NCBI RefSeq assembly: GCF_007666205.1
Contig: NZ_VDOR01000005.1
Coordinates: 62,001-126,000, forward strand
Direction of reading: 5' to 3'
From: Kocuria palustris
GTDB taxonomy: Bacteria > Actinomycetota > Actinomycetes > Actinomycetales > Micrococcaceae
Length of the DNA stretch: 64,000 nt
In this document: one piece after another, positions 56,019 to 64,000 of the stretch
Numbering within the stretch: the first letter of the stretch is position 1
Layout of the letters: each line of letters starts with the position of its first letter
The notes under the pieces: model-generated
Seen by the model: the letters and a program-made list of their open reading frames with translations, nothing else
Told to the model about the DNA's origin: nothing
Database searches by the model: none
Program-made: the position numbers and the translations under genes

Positions 56019-57371
56019 TCATCCCGAGCGACGCTGCCCGGGCCCCAGCCCGGTCCCGGCGTCGTCGACGTGGCCCGTCCGCCGCTCGCGGCGCCCGACC
56101 GTGTCCTCGGGCGGACGCAGCATCGAGGCCGGCCCGAGGACCGTCGACCCGAAGCGCTCCCGGGCTCGGTCCATGGCGGTCTCGGCGGCCGCCCACTCCT
56201 CCTCCCGGCCGTCGAGGCTCAGCTGCATCGCGGAGTCGCCGTGCTCGAGCGACTCGGCCCGCACGCCGATCAGGCGCACGGGGCTGGGAAGCGGCAGCTC
56301 GGCCGAGAAGAGCTCCTCCGCGTAGGTGTAGAGGTCGTGGCCCGAGGTGAAGGGATGGCTCACGGTCCGCGAGCGCGAGATGGTCGTGAAGTCGGCCCAG
56401 CGCAGCTTGAGCCCCACCCGCCGGGCCCGCAGCCCCTGGCGCCGCAGCCGGGCCGCGGTCCGGTGGGACAGCCCGAGCAGCTCGCGGCGCAGCGAGGCGG
56501 GATCGGAGACGTCGACCTCGAAGGTCTGCTCGGCCCCGAGGCTCTTCTCCTCCCGCTCCGGGGTGACCGGGCGGGGATCGTTCCCGTGGGCCAGGGCGTG
56601 CAGGTGCGCGCCGGCGGCCTGTCCGACCACGCGGGCCAGCTGCTGGGGGCTGCGCTGGGCGATCTCCCCCACCGTCCGCAGTCCGGCGCGGTGCAGGGTC
56701 TCCTCGGTCCGCTTCCCGACGCCCCACAGGGCGCCCACGGGCAGCTCCGCCATGAAGGCGACGGTGTCCTGGGCGCGCACCAGCAGCAGGCCGTCCGGCT
56801 TGGAGCGGGTCGAGGCGATCTTGGCCACGGTCTTGTTGGCGCCGATCCCGATCGAGGCGGTCAGGCCGGTCTCGGCCCTGATCCGAGCGCGCAGGTCCCG
56901 GGCGATCTGCACCGGGGGCCCCAGGCGCCGGACGGCTCCGGAGACGTCCAGGAACGCCTCGTCGACGCTGATCTGCTCCACGAGGTGCGTCAGGTCCCGG
57001 AACATGGACATGACCCGGCGGGAGTACCCCGGGTAGTCCGCGTACGACGGATCCATCAGGATGCCCTGCGGGCACAGCGCGCGGGCGCGGGAGACCGGCA
57101 TGCCCGAGTGCACGCCGAACTCCCGGGCCTCGTAGGAGGCCGAGAGCACGACGGAGCGCCCGGAGTCCCGCGCCACGATGACCGGCCGGCCCACCAGGTC
57201 CGGGCGCTCCAGGAGCCCGACGGCCACGAAGAACATGTCGAGGTCGACGTGCATGACGGCCGCGCTGCGCCACTCCTGCAGACGCTGCGGGTCGGGGCGG
57301 CCCGGCCCGCCGCCGTGCGGGGCCGCGCCCGATCGGCCGCCGGTGCCCGCCGGCGCGCCTCGAGCCTCCAT
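56019..57371 (-). CDS. dinB: DNA polymerase IV (Y family)
   Basis: Translesion polymerase; 450 residues. Catalytic palm residues are in VMHVDLDMFFVAV (first Asp) and SVDEAFLDVSG (Asp-Glu pair), the finger motif is SYEAREFGVHSGMP, and thumb and little-finger domains follow. The N-terminal ~38 residues and the C-terminal ~40 are Gly/Arg-rich extensions without a recognisable beta-clamp peptide. The ATG is preceded by AGGAGGTG, the strongest ribosome site noticed here. No LexA box was seen upstream. Confidence 0.94.
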   Translation of the reverse strand: MEARGAPAGTGGRSGAAPHGGGPGRPDPQRLQEWRSAAVMHVDLDMFFVAVGLLERPDLVGRPVIVARDSGRSVVLSASYEAREFGVHSGMPVSRARALCPQGILMDPSYADYPGYSRRVMSMFRDLTHLVEQISVDEAFLDVSGAVRRLGPPVQIARDLRARIRAETGLTASIGIGANKTVAKIASTRSKPDGLLLVRAQDTVAFMAELPVGALWGVGKRTEETLHRAGLRTVGEIAQRSPQQLARVVGQAAGAHLHALAHGNDPRPVTPEREEKSLGAEQTFEVDVSDPASLRRELLGLSHRTAARLRRQGLRARRVGLKLRWADFTTISRSRTVSHPFTSGHDLYTYAEELFSAELPLPSPVRLIGVRAESLEHGDSAMQLSLDGREEEWAAAETAMDRARERFGSTVLGPASMLRPPEDTVGRRERRTGHVDDAGTGLGPGQRRSG

Positions 57372-57507
57372 GGAGCACCTCCTGCCGTCGTGTCCGCCGT
57401 CGTCGTCGTCCGGTCCGGGACCCCGGCGTCCGCCGGGGCGCCTGCCGGGGTCTGTGGGCGCCGTCCGGAGGCCGCCGCCGGCGCCCGGCCGCCGCCGGAT
57501 GCGGCGC

Positions 57508-57513
57508 TACCCT
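57508..57513 (+). promoter_or_regulatory. Candidate -10 element TACCCT of the polyprenyl synthase gene
   Basis: TACCCT followed by GG, about 50 nt before the TTG start. Confidence 0.45.
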
Positions 57514-57565
57514 GGGGTCGCGGCACCATGACCGCCGCTGCCGATCCGAGACCGCCAGGAGCCCC

Positions 57566-58702
57566 TTGTCCGAGTCCAGCCTCCCACCCGCCTCCGACAC
57601 CTCGACCGCCCCGCAGCAGCGCATCGCCGCCGCGGAGGCCGAGGCCTTCCGCGCCGAGTTCGACGCCGTCCTGCAGGGGTGGTTCGAGGACCAGCGGGCG
57701 ATCGCCGCGGGGATCTCCGAGGCCGCCGGCCCCGTGGTCGAGGCCATCGCCCGGCTGTCCGAGGGCGGCAAGCGCACGCGGGCGCTGCTGCTCTACTGGA
57801 CGTGGCGCGCAGCCGGCGGCGCGGCCGACTCCCGCATCCCCCGGCTGGCCGGCGCGGGCCTGGAGCTCTTCCAGACCGCCGCCCTCATCCACGACGACAT
57901 CATCGACCGCTCGGCCACGCGCCGCGGCATGCCCGCGGTGCACGTCATGTTCGCCGAGCGCCACCGGGCCAGCGGCTGGAGCCAGGATGCCGGGCACTTC
58001 GGCGCCTCGGCGGCCGTGCTCACCGGCGACCTCGCCCTGACCTGGTCGGAGCAGCTCTTCGCGGAGGCGGTCGAGCTCGCCGGTCACCCCGACGGCGCCG
58101 CCGCGGACTTCACGGCCATGCGCACCGAGGTGATGCTCGGGCAGTACCTCGACCTCCACGCCGAGGTGGCCGCGGCCGACCTGCCCCCGGAGAAGGCCAT
58201 CGAGCGGGCCTTCCAGGTGCTGCGCTACAAGTCGGCCAAGTACTCCGCCGAGCACCCCGCCGCCCTGGGGGCGCTGCTGGCGGGGGCGTCGTCGGGGTTC
58301 GTGCAGTCCTGCCGGGACTTCGCCCTGCCGCTCGGCGAGGCCTTCCAGATCCGCGACGACGTGCTGGGCGTCTTCGGCGACCCCGCGACCACGGGCAAGC
58401 CCGCCGGCGACGACCTGCGCGAGGGCAAGCGGACCGTGCTGATCGGCCAGCACCTGCGCGATGCCGAGGACGAGGACGCCGCGCTCGTGGCCGGCGCCCT
58501 GGGCGATCAGGACCTCACGGAGGACGACGTCGAGCGGCTGCGCCGCGCCCTGCGCCGCAGCGGGGCCCTCGAGGCCACCGAGCGCACGGTCGAGGAGCTC
58601 TCGACCCGCGTGGCGCAGGCCCTGGAGGCCCTGCCTGCCGAGCCCGTCGCCGGTGCCGGCCTGCAGCACATGGCCGACGCCCTCATCCGCCGCGCCCGCT
58701 GA
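57566..58702 (+). CDS. Polyprenyl diphosphate synthase (IdsA type)
   Basis: Prenyltransferase condensing isopentenyl with allylic diphosphates; 378 residues. GGKRTRALL, the first Asp-rich motif DDIIDRSATRR and the second IRDDVLGVFGD are present, along with GKPAGDDLREGKRT. Product length (C15-C40) is not deducible. Initiation appears to be at TTG 57566, with AGGAG 4 nt upstream; the nearby ATG at 57529 is out of frame. The idsA2-Rv2175c-pknL neighbourhood of M. tuberculosis is conserved here. Confidence 0.9.
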   Translation: MSESSLPPASDTSTAPQQRIAAAEAEAFRAEFDAVLQGWFEDQRAIAAGISEAAGPVVEAIARLSEGGKRTRALLLYWTWRAAGGAADSRIPRLAGAGLELFQTAALIHDDIIDRSATRRGMPAVHVMFAERHRASGWSQDAGHFGASAAVLTGDLALTWSEQLFAEAVELAGHPDGAAADFTAMRTEVMLGQYLDLHAEVAAADLPPEKAIERAFQVLRYKSAKYSAEHPAALGALLAGASSGFVQSCRDFALPLGEAFQIRDDVLGVFGDPATTGKPAGDDLREGKRTVLIGQHLRDAEDEDAALVAGALGDQDLTEDDVERLRRALRRSGALEATERTVEELSTRVAQALEALPAEPVAGAGLQHMADALIRRAR

Positions 58703-58714
58703 GCCGGGCGGGCC

Positions 58715-59113
58715 TCACCAGTCGAGGGTCTGGGCCCGCCGGCGGATCTCCGTCTTGCGCCCGCTGCGCAGGAGGTCGATGGGCCGCCCGGGCAGCGATT
58801 CGTCCTCGGTGAACAGCCATGTCACCGCCTCGAGGTCCGTGTAGCGGTTGTCGCGCAGGACGCTCATGGTCCCGCGCAGGGAGTCCAGCGGCCTGCCGTC
58901 GACCAGGAACGCCGCGGGGATGCGGCGCACGCCGTCGCGGGGGTCGCGGAAGGCCACGAGGGTCCCGTCCTCGGCCATCGAGTGGACCCTGGTCACGATG
59001 ACGCCCAGGGACTCGGCGACGTCCGGGAACGTGGTCCACTCGCCGACCAGGGCGTCGAGGGCCTCGAACTGCTCGGGCGTGGGCGCTGCTGTGCTCGTCT
59101 CAGACTTCTTCAC
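58715..59113 (-). CDS. Rv2175c-family DNA-binding protein
   Basis: 132-residue small winged-helix-type protein of the Rv2175c family, which in M. tuberculosis binds DNA and is a substrate of the neighbouring kinase PknL. The pattern TFPDVAESLGVIVTRVHSMAE forms the helix-turn-helix, and GTLVAFRDPRDGVRRIPAAF is the conserved strand region. The Thr/Ser-rich N terminus (KKSETSTAAPTPEQF) would suit phosphorylation. The GTG at 59113 is chosen because the longer frame is low-complexity; its ribosome site is weak. Confidence 0.85.
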   Translation of the reverse strand: MKKSETSTAAPTPEQFEALDALVGEWTTFPDVAESLGVIVTRVHSMAEDGTLVAFRDPRDGVRRIPAAFLVDGRPLDSLRGTMSVLRDNRYTDLEAVTWLFTEDESLPGRPIDLLRSGRKTEIRRRAQTLDW

Positions 59114-59175
59114 CCCACCAGCGTGCCACGAACCGCCGCCGCGCGGCGCCACCGGGCCCGGCTGCGCCTTCCGGG

Positions 59176-59181
59176 TAATCT
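59176..59181 (+). promoter_or_regulatory. -10 element TAATCT before the LysM/transglycosylase gene
   Basis: TAATCT stands 63 nt before the ATG at 59245. The leader of about 55 nt is too short for a c-di-AMP riboswitch, which often precedes such genes in actinobacteria. Confidence 0.45.
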
Positions 59182-59244
59182 TCAGGCAGCGGCGGTCCGC
59201 ACTTCCCCCGGACCGCGTCTCCCCCAGCTCGAGGTCATCCCACC

Positions 59245-60441
59245 ATGCAGCACACCCCCGAGGGTCCCAGCTCCCAGGATCCGGGCTCCCGGAGCCAGGA
59301 GCCCGCCCGCGACGGCTCGCGGGACGCCGGCCGCGCCCGGCGCTCCGCCGCGGCCCTGGCCGCGCTGGCCGTGTTCGGCGCCTCCGGCACGACCGGCGCC
59401 CACGCCGTCGACCAGGAGCAGGCGCCGTCGCCGAGCACGGACCCCGACGGTCTCGAGGGCTCCACCCGGATCGTCCAGCCCGGGGACAGCCTGTGGTCGG
59501 TCGCCACGGCCCACGGGCTGTCGGTCGACGACCTGATGGAGTGGAACGAGCTCTCCGGCGACGCCGCGGTCTCCCCCGGCGACACCCTGCGGCTGCGCGA
59601 CCCCGAGGTCGAGGCCGGGCACGATCCCGGCCCCGGCGACGAGGCTGCGCGCGTGGTCGATCCCGCGCACCGGCCCGGCCCCGCGCCTGCGGCCTCGCAG
59701 CACCGGACGGCCCCGGGCGACTCCCTCTGGTCGCTGTCCCAGCGCCACGGGATCACGGTCCAGCAGCTCGTCGAGGCCAATGACCTGGACATCGCGGCGC
59801 CTCTGGGGGTCGGCCGCATGCTCGAGATCCCTGCCGCGCCGGGCCCGCAGGACAGCCCCGCGCACGAGGCTGCGCCGACGACCGCCGACGACGCGGACGC
59901 CGGGGCCGCCGACGCCGCGCCCGCTCGCGCCGGGGCCGATGCGGAGCCGTCGGACGACGGTGCGCAGGGTCCGGAGCACGACGACGGGACCCGGGCCTCC
60001 GCCCAGCGCCACCTGGCGCAGCTGCACGAGCGCCCGTCGCCGTCGGCGGAGCAGATGCAGCGCATGGTGCGGCTGACGGCGCAGGAGATGGGCGTGGACC
60101 CCGCGCTCGCACTGGCCCATGCCGAGCAGGAGTCGGGCTTCGTGCACCGCAGCGTGTCCCCCGCCGATGCCGTGGGCACCATGCAGGTCCTGCCGTCATC
60201 GGGAGCTTGGGCCTCCGAGCTCGTGGGCCGCGACCTGGATCTGCTCGATCCCCAGGACAACGTGACGGCCGGGGTCGCGATCATCCGGGAGAACCAGCGG
60301 GCCGCCCCGAGCCTCGAGGTGGGGATCGCCTCCTACTACCAGGGGGCCTTCGGCGTCGAGGAGTACGGCATGTACGACGACACCAAGTCCTACGTCCGCG
60401 GCGTCAAGGAGCGGATCGGCGGCTGGGAGCACGCCCGCTGA
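59245..60441 (+). CDS. Secreted LysM-domain lytic transglycosylase
   Basis: 398-residue cell-wall hydrolase. A long polar N-region (1-32) and hydrophobic segment (ALAALAVFGASGTTGAHA) form a probable signal peptide. Two LysM domains follow (IVQPGDSLWSVATAHGLSV and TAPGDSLWSLSQRHGITV), then an acidic linker (195-260). The SLT domain has the catalytic glutamate in LALAHAEQESGFVHRSVSP and the AVGTMQVLPSSG motif, ending YVRGVKERI. It would cleave glycan strands outside the membrane. Next to a PASTA kinase that senses muropeptides, it may belong to the same wall-remodelling unit (inference). Confidence 0.9.
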   Translation: MQHTPEGPSSQDPGSRSQEPARDGSRDAGRARRSAAALAALAVFGASGTTGAHAVDQEQAPSPSTDPDGLEGSTRIVQPGDSLWSVATAHGLSVDDLMEWNELSGDAAVSPGDTLRLRDPEVEAGHDPGPGDEAARVVDPAHRPGPAPAASQHRTAPGDSLWSLSQRHGITVQQLVEANDLDIAAPLGVGRMLEIPAAPGPQDSPAHEAAPTTADDADAGAADAAPARAGADAEPSDDGAQGPEHDDGTRASAQRHLAQLHERPSPSAEQMQRMVRLTAQEMGVDPALALAHAEQESGFVHRSVSPADAVGTMQVLPSSGAWASELVGRDLDLLDPQDNVTAGVAIIRENQRAAPSLEVGIASYYQGAFGVEEYGMYDDTKSYVRGVKERIGGWEHAR

Positions 60442-60509
60442 TCCGAGGACGCGCCGTCATCCGCACGACGCCGTCGCACCTCGTCCAGGATCGGCCCAGC
60501 GCCCTCCCC

Positions 60510-60515
60510 TACTGT
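60510..60515 (+). promoter_or_regulatory. Kinase gene -10 element TACTGT (leaderless)
   Basis: TACTGT ends 7 nt before the GTG at 60523; no ribosome site is present. Confidence 0.5.
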
Positions 60516-60522
60516 GGGCCCC

Positions 60523-62961
60523 GTGCAGAAGCCAGTTGACGACCACCTGACCGGCACCGTCCTCGAGGGCCGCTACACCATCGGCCCCCGCCTGGCGCGC
60601 GGCGGGACCGCCGGCGTGCACCGGGCCGTCGACGAGCGCCTGGACCGCACCGTCGCGGTCAAGATCATGCACCCCCACCTCACCGAGGATCCGTCGTTCG
60701 TCGACCGCTTCGCCCGCGAGGCCCGCGCCGCCGCACGGCTGTCGCACCCCGCGGTGGTGGCCGTCCTGGACCAGGGCCGCACCGACGACGGGCTCGTCTT
60801 CCTGGTCATGGAGTACGTCGAGGGCGGCACCCTGCGCGACGTCCTTCGGCGCAAGCGGTTCCTGCGCCCGGGCGAGGCGCTGACCATCCTGGCCGCCGTG
60901 GCCTCCGGGCTCGGGGCCGCGCACGGCGCCGGGCTGATCCACCGCGACATCAAGCCGGAGAACGTCCTCATGCGCCCCGACGGAACCGTGAAGGTGGCTG
61001 ACTTCGGGCTCTCGCGCGCCGCCGGGCAGCACACCGCCTCCGGGGCGGTGCTGGGCACCGTGGCCTACGCGGCCCCCGAGCTCGTGACCGAGCAGTCCCT
61101 CGACGCCCGCTCCGACCTCTACTCGCTGGGCGTCATGGCCTGGGAGATGCTCACCGGTCGTCGCCCGTTCGATGGCAGCCCGTGGGCGATCGCCCGCGCC
61201 CACGCGGAGAAGCCGGTGCCCTCGCTGCTCGAGGCCGTCCCCGGCATCGACCTCCGCCTCGCCGAGGCCGTCTCGGCGTGGACCGCCAAGGACCCCGCGC
61301 AGCGCCCCTCCGACGGCGCCGAGATCGCCGCGATGATCGGGCGGCTGCGTCGCGAGCTCGATCCGGACGCCCTGGATCATGTCCCCGGCGGGTGGGAGCA
61401 GGGCCCGGGACCCGCGGCGCCGCAGCGCGAGGATCCGGGCGCGACCATCCTGCCGCGCACCGCGCCGGCCACCGGCCCGATCGATCTGCCGGCGGTCGGC
61501 CGCGGTGCCGACGACGAGCCGCCGATCACTCAGGTCCTCAGCGTTCCCCTGACGGGCCGCGACGGCCTGGAGACCGCATCGCACTCCGGCAGCACGCGGG
61601 CGGACGCGTCCTCGGACGAGGACGCGGACCCGTCGGCGGATCCTGCCGGGCACCGGCCCCCCGGCCGGGAGCTCGGGCGCGAGGCCTCAGGCCCCGGCGT
61701 CGGCGGCGCGGGCTTCGGGCTCGGCACGGGCGCCGGGGCGGCGGCCGGTGCGACCGCGCGCGGCGAGGCCCCGGGGGATCACGACACCGCGCGCACCACG
61801 GTGCTCAGCGGCCTGGGCGGCGCCGGCCCGCGCCCGCCGTCCGAGGACGAGGCGCGCACCGAGGCGCTGCCCGGTCGGCACGGCGCCGTCGACGACGATC
61901 GCACCGAGGCGCTGCCGGATCTGCGCAGCGGGTGGGACGAGGAGGACGATGCGAGCCGCACCTCCGTGCTGCCCCCGCTGGGACGGGCAGCGGCCGCCGG
62001 CACGGGGGCCGGCGCAGGGGCCGCGGCCGCCGGGGCCGCCGCGACGGCCGGCCGCTCCGGCTCGACGGCCGTGCATGCGCTCGGCGGCGACGCGGCAGGC
62101 GGCGACCGCCTCGGCGCCTCCGTCGATCCGGAGGCCCGCCGCGAGAGCCGCGGCCTCGAGCGCCTCGCGGCCTTCGACGATGCCGCCGAGGCGGACGGCC
62201 GCGACGGGGACACCATCGAGCAGGACACGCGCTCGGGGCTGCAGGAGTCGGCGCCCGTCGACCCGTCGAAGCCGACGGTGCGCCTGCAGCGCCACAGCCC
62301 GCTGCGGATCGCCGTCGCCCTGGCCCTGGCCGTGCTGCTCACGGCGCTGGCCGGGTTCCTGGGGTGGATCCTCGGCTCGGGCAGCTTCCGCACCGCCGTC
62401 GTCCCCGAGGTCGCGGGCACGAGCCAGGAGGTCGCCCGGTCGGCCGTCGAGACGGAGGGGTTCTCCAACGTCGCGGTGCACGAGGAGTCGAGCACCGAGG
62501 TCCCCGAGGGCTCCGTCATCGGGACGACGCCGGACGCCGGCAGCGAGGCGCGGGTCGGCGAGCAGATCGTCCTGAGCGTGTCGACCGGCCCGGAGCAGGT
62601 CGAGATCCCCTCGGTCGAGGGCCTCGCGCAGTCGGAGGCGCAGACGCAGCTCACCGACGCCGGGCTGAGCGTGGGCTCCGTGAGCGAGCAGTTCGACGAG
62701 GCCGACGAGGGCACCGTCGTCTCCGCCTCCCCCGCCCCGGGATCCCGCGTGGCCGAGGGCACCAGCATCGACCTGATCGTCTCGATCGGGCCGCAGCCCG
62801 AGGACGTGCCCCGCGTGGTCGGACGCGATGCCGACGACGCCCGCGGCGAGCTCGAGGAGCTCGGGTTCACGGTGGAGGTCGAGGAGGTCGCCGGCGGGAA
62901 CCTGAACCGGGTGGTGTCGCAGGACCAGGACGGCACCACGATCACGCTGCGGGTCATCTGA
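60523..62961 (+). CDS. PASTA-domain Ser/Thr protein kinase (PknL/PknB-like)
   Basis: 812-residue receptor kinase. The kinase domain (about 15-280) is complete: glycine-rich LARGGTAGVH, Lys47 in VAVKIM, HRDIKPENV (Asp142), ADFGLS (Asp160) and APEL. A ~310-residue linker rich in Glu, Gly, Ala and repeated RTEALP/RTSVLP-like Thr sites follows, offering autophosphorylation sites. One membrane helix (about 596-618) and three PASTA repeats end the protein (from VPEVAG, IPSVEG and VPRVVG). Its place beside idsA and an Rv2175c homologue equates it with PknL; the DNA-binding protein is the likely substrate. Confidence 0.93.
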   Translation: MQKPVDDHLTGTVLEGRYTIGPRLARGGTAGVHRAVDERLDRTVAVKIMHPHLTEDPSFVDRFAREARAAARLSHPAVVAVLDQGRTDDGLVFLVMEYVEGGTLRDVLRRKRFLRPGEALTILAAVASGLGAAHGAGLIHRDIKPENVLMRPDGTVKVADFGLSRAAGQHTASGAVLGTVAYAAPELVTEQSLDARSDLYSLGVMAWEMLTGRRPFDGSPWAIARAHAEKPVPSLLEAVPGIDLRLAEAVSAWTAKDPAQRPSDGAEIAAMIGRLRRELDPDALDHVPGGWEQGPGPAAPQREDPGATILPRTAPATGPIDLPAVGRGADDEPPITQVLSVPLTGRDGLETASHSGSTRADASSDEDADPSADPAGHRPPGRELGREASGPGVGGAGFGLGTGAGAAAGATARGEAPGDHDTARTTVLSGLGGAGPRPPSEDEARTEALPGRHGAVDDDRTEALPDLRSGWDEEDDASRTSVLPPLGRAAAAGTGAGAGAAAAGAAATAGRSGSTAVHALGGDAAGGDRLGASVDPEARRESRGLERLAAFDDAAEADGRDGDTIEQDTRSGLQESAPVDPSKPTVRLQRHSPLRIAVALALAVLLTALAGFLGWILGSGSFRTAVVPEVAGTSQEVARSAVETEGFSNVAVHEESSTEVPEGSVIGTTPDAGSEARVGEQIVLSVSTGPEQVEIPSVEGLAQSEAQTQLTDAGLSVGSVSEQFDEADEGTVVSASPAPGSRVAEGTSIDLIVSIGPQPEDVPRVVGRDADDARGELEELGFTVEVEEVAGGNLNRVVSQDQDGTTITLRVI

Positions 62962-63003
62962 GGCCGACGAGCGCGTCCCGCGCGGAGCGCGGCGCCGACG
63001 GAT

Positions 63004-63038
63004 GCGGCCTTCGGCCCTGCGTCGGGTCCGAAGGCCGC
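63004..63038. terminator. Bidirectional terminator
   Basis: Perfect 11-bp stem (63004-63014 with 63028-63038) between the convergent kinase and DAHP synthase genes. Confidence 0.7.
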
Positions 63039-63057
63039 GCGTCGATCGGCAGCCGGC

Positions 63058-64000
63058 TCAGACGCGGTCGCCCGAGAGGTGGCCGGCCACCAGGAAGGCC
63101 ACCTCGAGCGACTGCATGTGGTTCAGCCGCGGGTCGCACAGCGACTCGTAGCGATCGGCGAAGTGGGCCTCCTCGATCGTGTCGGAGCCGCCCAGGCACT
63201 CGGCCACGTCGTCGCCGGTCATCTCCACGTGGATGCCGCCGGGGTGCGAGCCGATGGCCCGGTGCACCTCGAAGAAGCCGCTGATCTCGTCGACCACGTC
63301 GTCGAAGTTGCGGGTCTTGAAGCCCGAGGGGGTCGAGACCGTGTTGCCGTGCATGGGATCGGTGACCCACACGACCTTGGCACCCGAGTCCTCGACCGCC
63401 TGGACGACCGGAGGCAGGCTCTCCCTGATGTTCTTGGCGCCCATGCGGGTGATGAACGTCAGGCGGCCGGGCTCGCGCTGCGGGTCGAGCTTGTCGATCA
63501 GGCGCAGGGCGTCCTCGCCGGTGGTCTTGGGCCCGAGCTTCACGCCGATCGGGTTCTGCACGCGCGAGAGCAGGTCCACGTGGGCGTCGTCGATCCCGCG
63601 GGTGCGCTCCCCGATCCACAGGAAGTGCGCCGAGGTGCCGTACGGCAGGTGCGTGCGGGAGTCGATGCGGGTCAGGGCGCGCTCGTAGTCCAGCAGCAGG
63701 GCCTCGTGGCCGGTGAACAGCTCCGTGGTGCTCAGCGCGTCGAAGTCGGCGCCGCACGCGGCCATGAACTTCACCGCGCGGTCGATCTCCTTGGCCAGCT
63801 TCTCGTAGCGGGCGTGGGCCGGGTTGGCGGCGAAGCCCATGTTCCACGAGTGGACGTGGCGCAGATCGGCGAAGCCGCCGCCGGTGAAGGCGCGGATGAG
63901 GTTCAGCGTCGAGGCCGACGTGTGGTAGCCGCGCAGCATGCGCTGCGGATCGTGCGCCCGCGACTCCGGGGTGAAGTCGAAGCCGTTGACCATCTCTCCG
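63058..64000 (-). CDS. aroG: Class II DAHP synthase (5' end beyond window)
   Basis: 3-deoxy-D-arabino-heptulosonate 7-phosphate synthase, the entry step of the shikimate pathway. The C-terminal ~314 residues of the expected ~450 are visible; the start lies past the right edge. Class II signatures are FTGHEALLLDYE, YGTSAHFLWIGERTRGIDDAH, GVKLGPKTT, VVWVTDPMHGNT and the metal-site HPGGIHVEMTGDDVAEC. M. tuberculosis has aroG (Rv2178c) at the same place near pknL. Confidence 0.95.
   Translation of the reverse strand, partial: GEMVNGFDFTPESRAHDPQRMLRGYHTSASTLNLIRAFTGGGFADLRHVHSWNMGFAANPAHARYEKLAKEIDRAVKFMAACGADFDALSTTELFTGHEALLLDYERALTRIDSRTHLPYGTSAHFLWIGERTRGIDDAHVDLLSRVQNPIGVKLGPKTTGEDALRLIDKLDPQREPGRLTFITRMGAKNIRESLPPVVQAVEDSGAKVVWVTDPMHGNTVSTPSGFKTRNFDDVVDEISGFFEVHRAIGSHPGGIHVEMTGDDVAECLGGSDTIEEAHFADRYESLCDPRLNHMQSLEVAFLVAGHLSGDRV

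Noticed and set aside
59182-59244. Possible c-di-AMP (ydaO) riboswitch before the transglycosylase gene
   Set aside because: The leader from the apparent -10 is only about 55 nt, far too short.

Overview
The window is about 64 kb of very GC-rich chromosome with actinobacterial gene content and order. Long antisense shadow ORFs lie over almost every gene, as expected at this base composition. Two neighbourhoods resemble those known from Mycobacterium tuberculosis: pepA/sucB/lipB/lipA/DUF4191/RDD/glnA1/glnE/glnA2/panB, and the dcw cluster from mraZ to divIVA with idsA, Rv2175c, a PASTA kinase and class II DAHP synthase nearby. The MurE signature D-D-P-H in place of D-N-P-R argues for L-lysine peptidoglycan. 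That, with the high GC, points to Micrococcales and probably Micrococcaceae (Kocuria/Micrococcus-like). The genus is inference. There is no prophage, insertion sequence, CRISPR array, rRNA or recognisable tRNA; this is core chromosome.

Layout. 1-5.4 kb (minus strand): PAC2 protein, MFS transporter, DUF4192 protein and the principal sigma factor SigA, cut by the left edge. 5.7-16.7 kb (mostly plus): leucyl aminopeptidase, then lipoate metabolism and use: dihydrolipoamide dehydrogenase, a three-lipoyl-domain E2 (SucB type), LipB and LipA. A membrane protein, a membrane pseudokinase (minus) and DUF4191 are interspersed. 16.7-23.5 kb: RDD protein and nitrogen assimilation, with glnA facing the glnA2-glnE pair. 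23.6-27 kb: panB, a SPOR-like microprotein, map and ppgK. 27-33 kb (minus): a candidate hairpin RNA, nrdR, hisD and dnaE.

33-55 kb is one long minus-strand division and cell-wall block. In transcription order it is mraZ, rsmH, ftsL-like, ftsI, murE, murF, mraY, murD, ftsW, murG, murC, ftsQ, ftsZ, pgeF, sepF, yggT, divIVA, lspA and an rlu gene. Most mur/fts junctions are 4-nt GTGA/ATGA overlaps, so translation is probably coupled. The yggS gene usually found between pgeF and sepF is absent. mraZ has a near-consensus promoter carrying three 10-bp-spaced GTGG boxes, which fits MraZ autoregulation. The right end carries DUF3040, dinB, a polyprenyl diphosphate synthase, an Rv2175c-like regulator, a LysM/transglycosylase protein, a PASTA-domain Ser/Thr kinase and the end of a class II DAHP synthase.

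The observations most worth following are these. (i) A near-consensus promoter drives a self-contained hairpin RNA between ppgK and nrdR; its 8-nt loop is exactly complementary to a hairpin loop region in the mraZ-rsmH spacer. (ii) A second, inverted GTGGAG cluster and a 21-bp perfect inverted repeat lie upstream of mraZ. (iii) A perfect 375-bp tandem duplication adds a lipoyl domain to E2. (iv) At least eight genes have a -10 hexamer placed so that transcription would start on the initiation codon (leaderless mRNAs).
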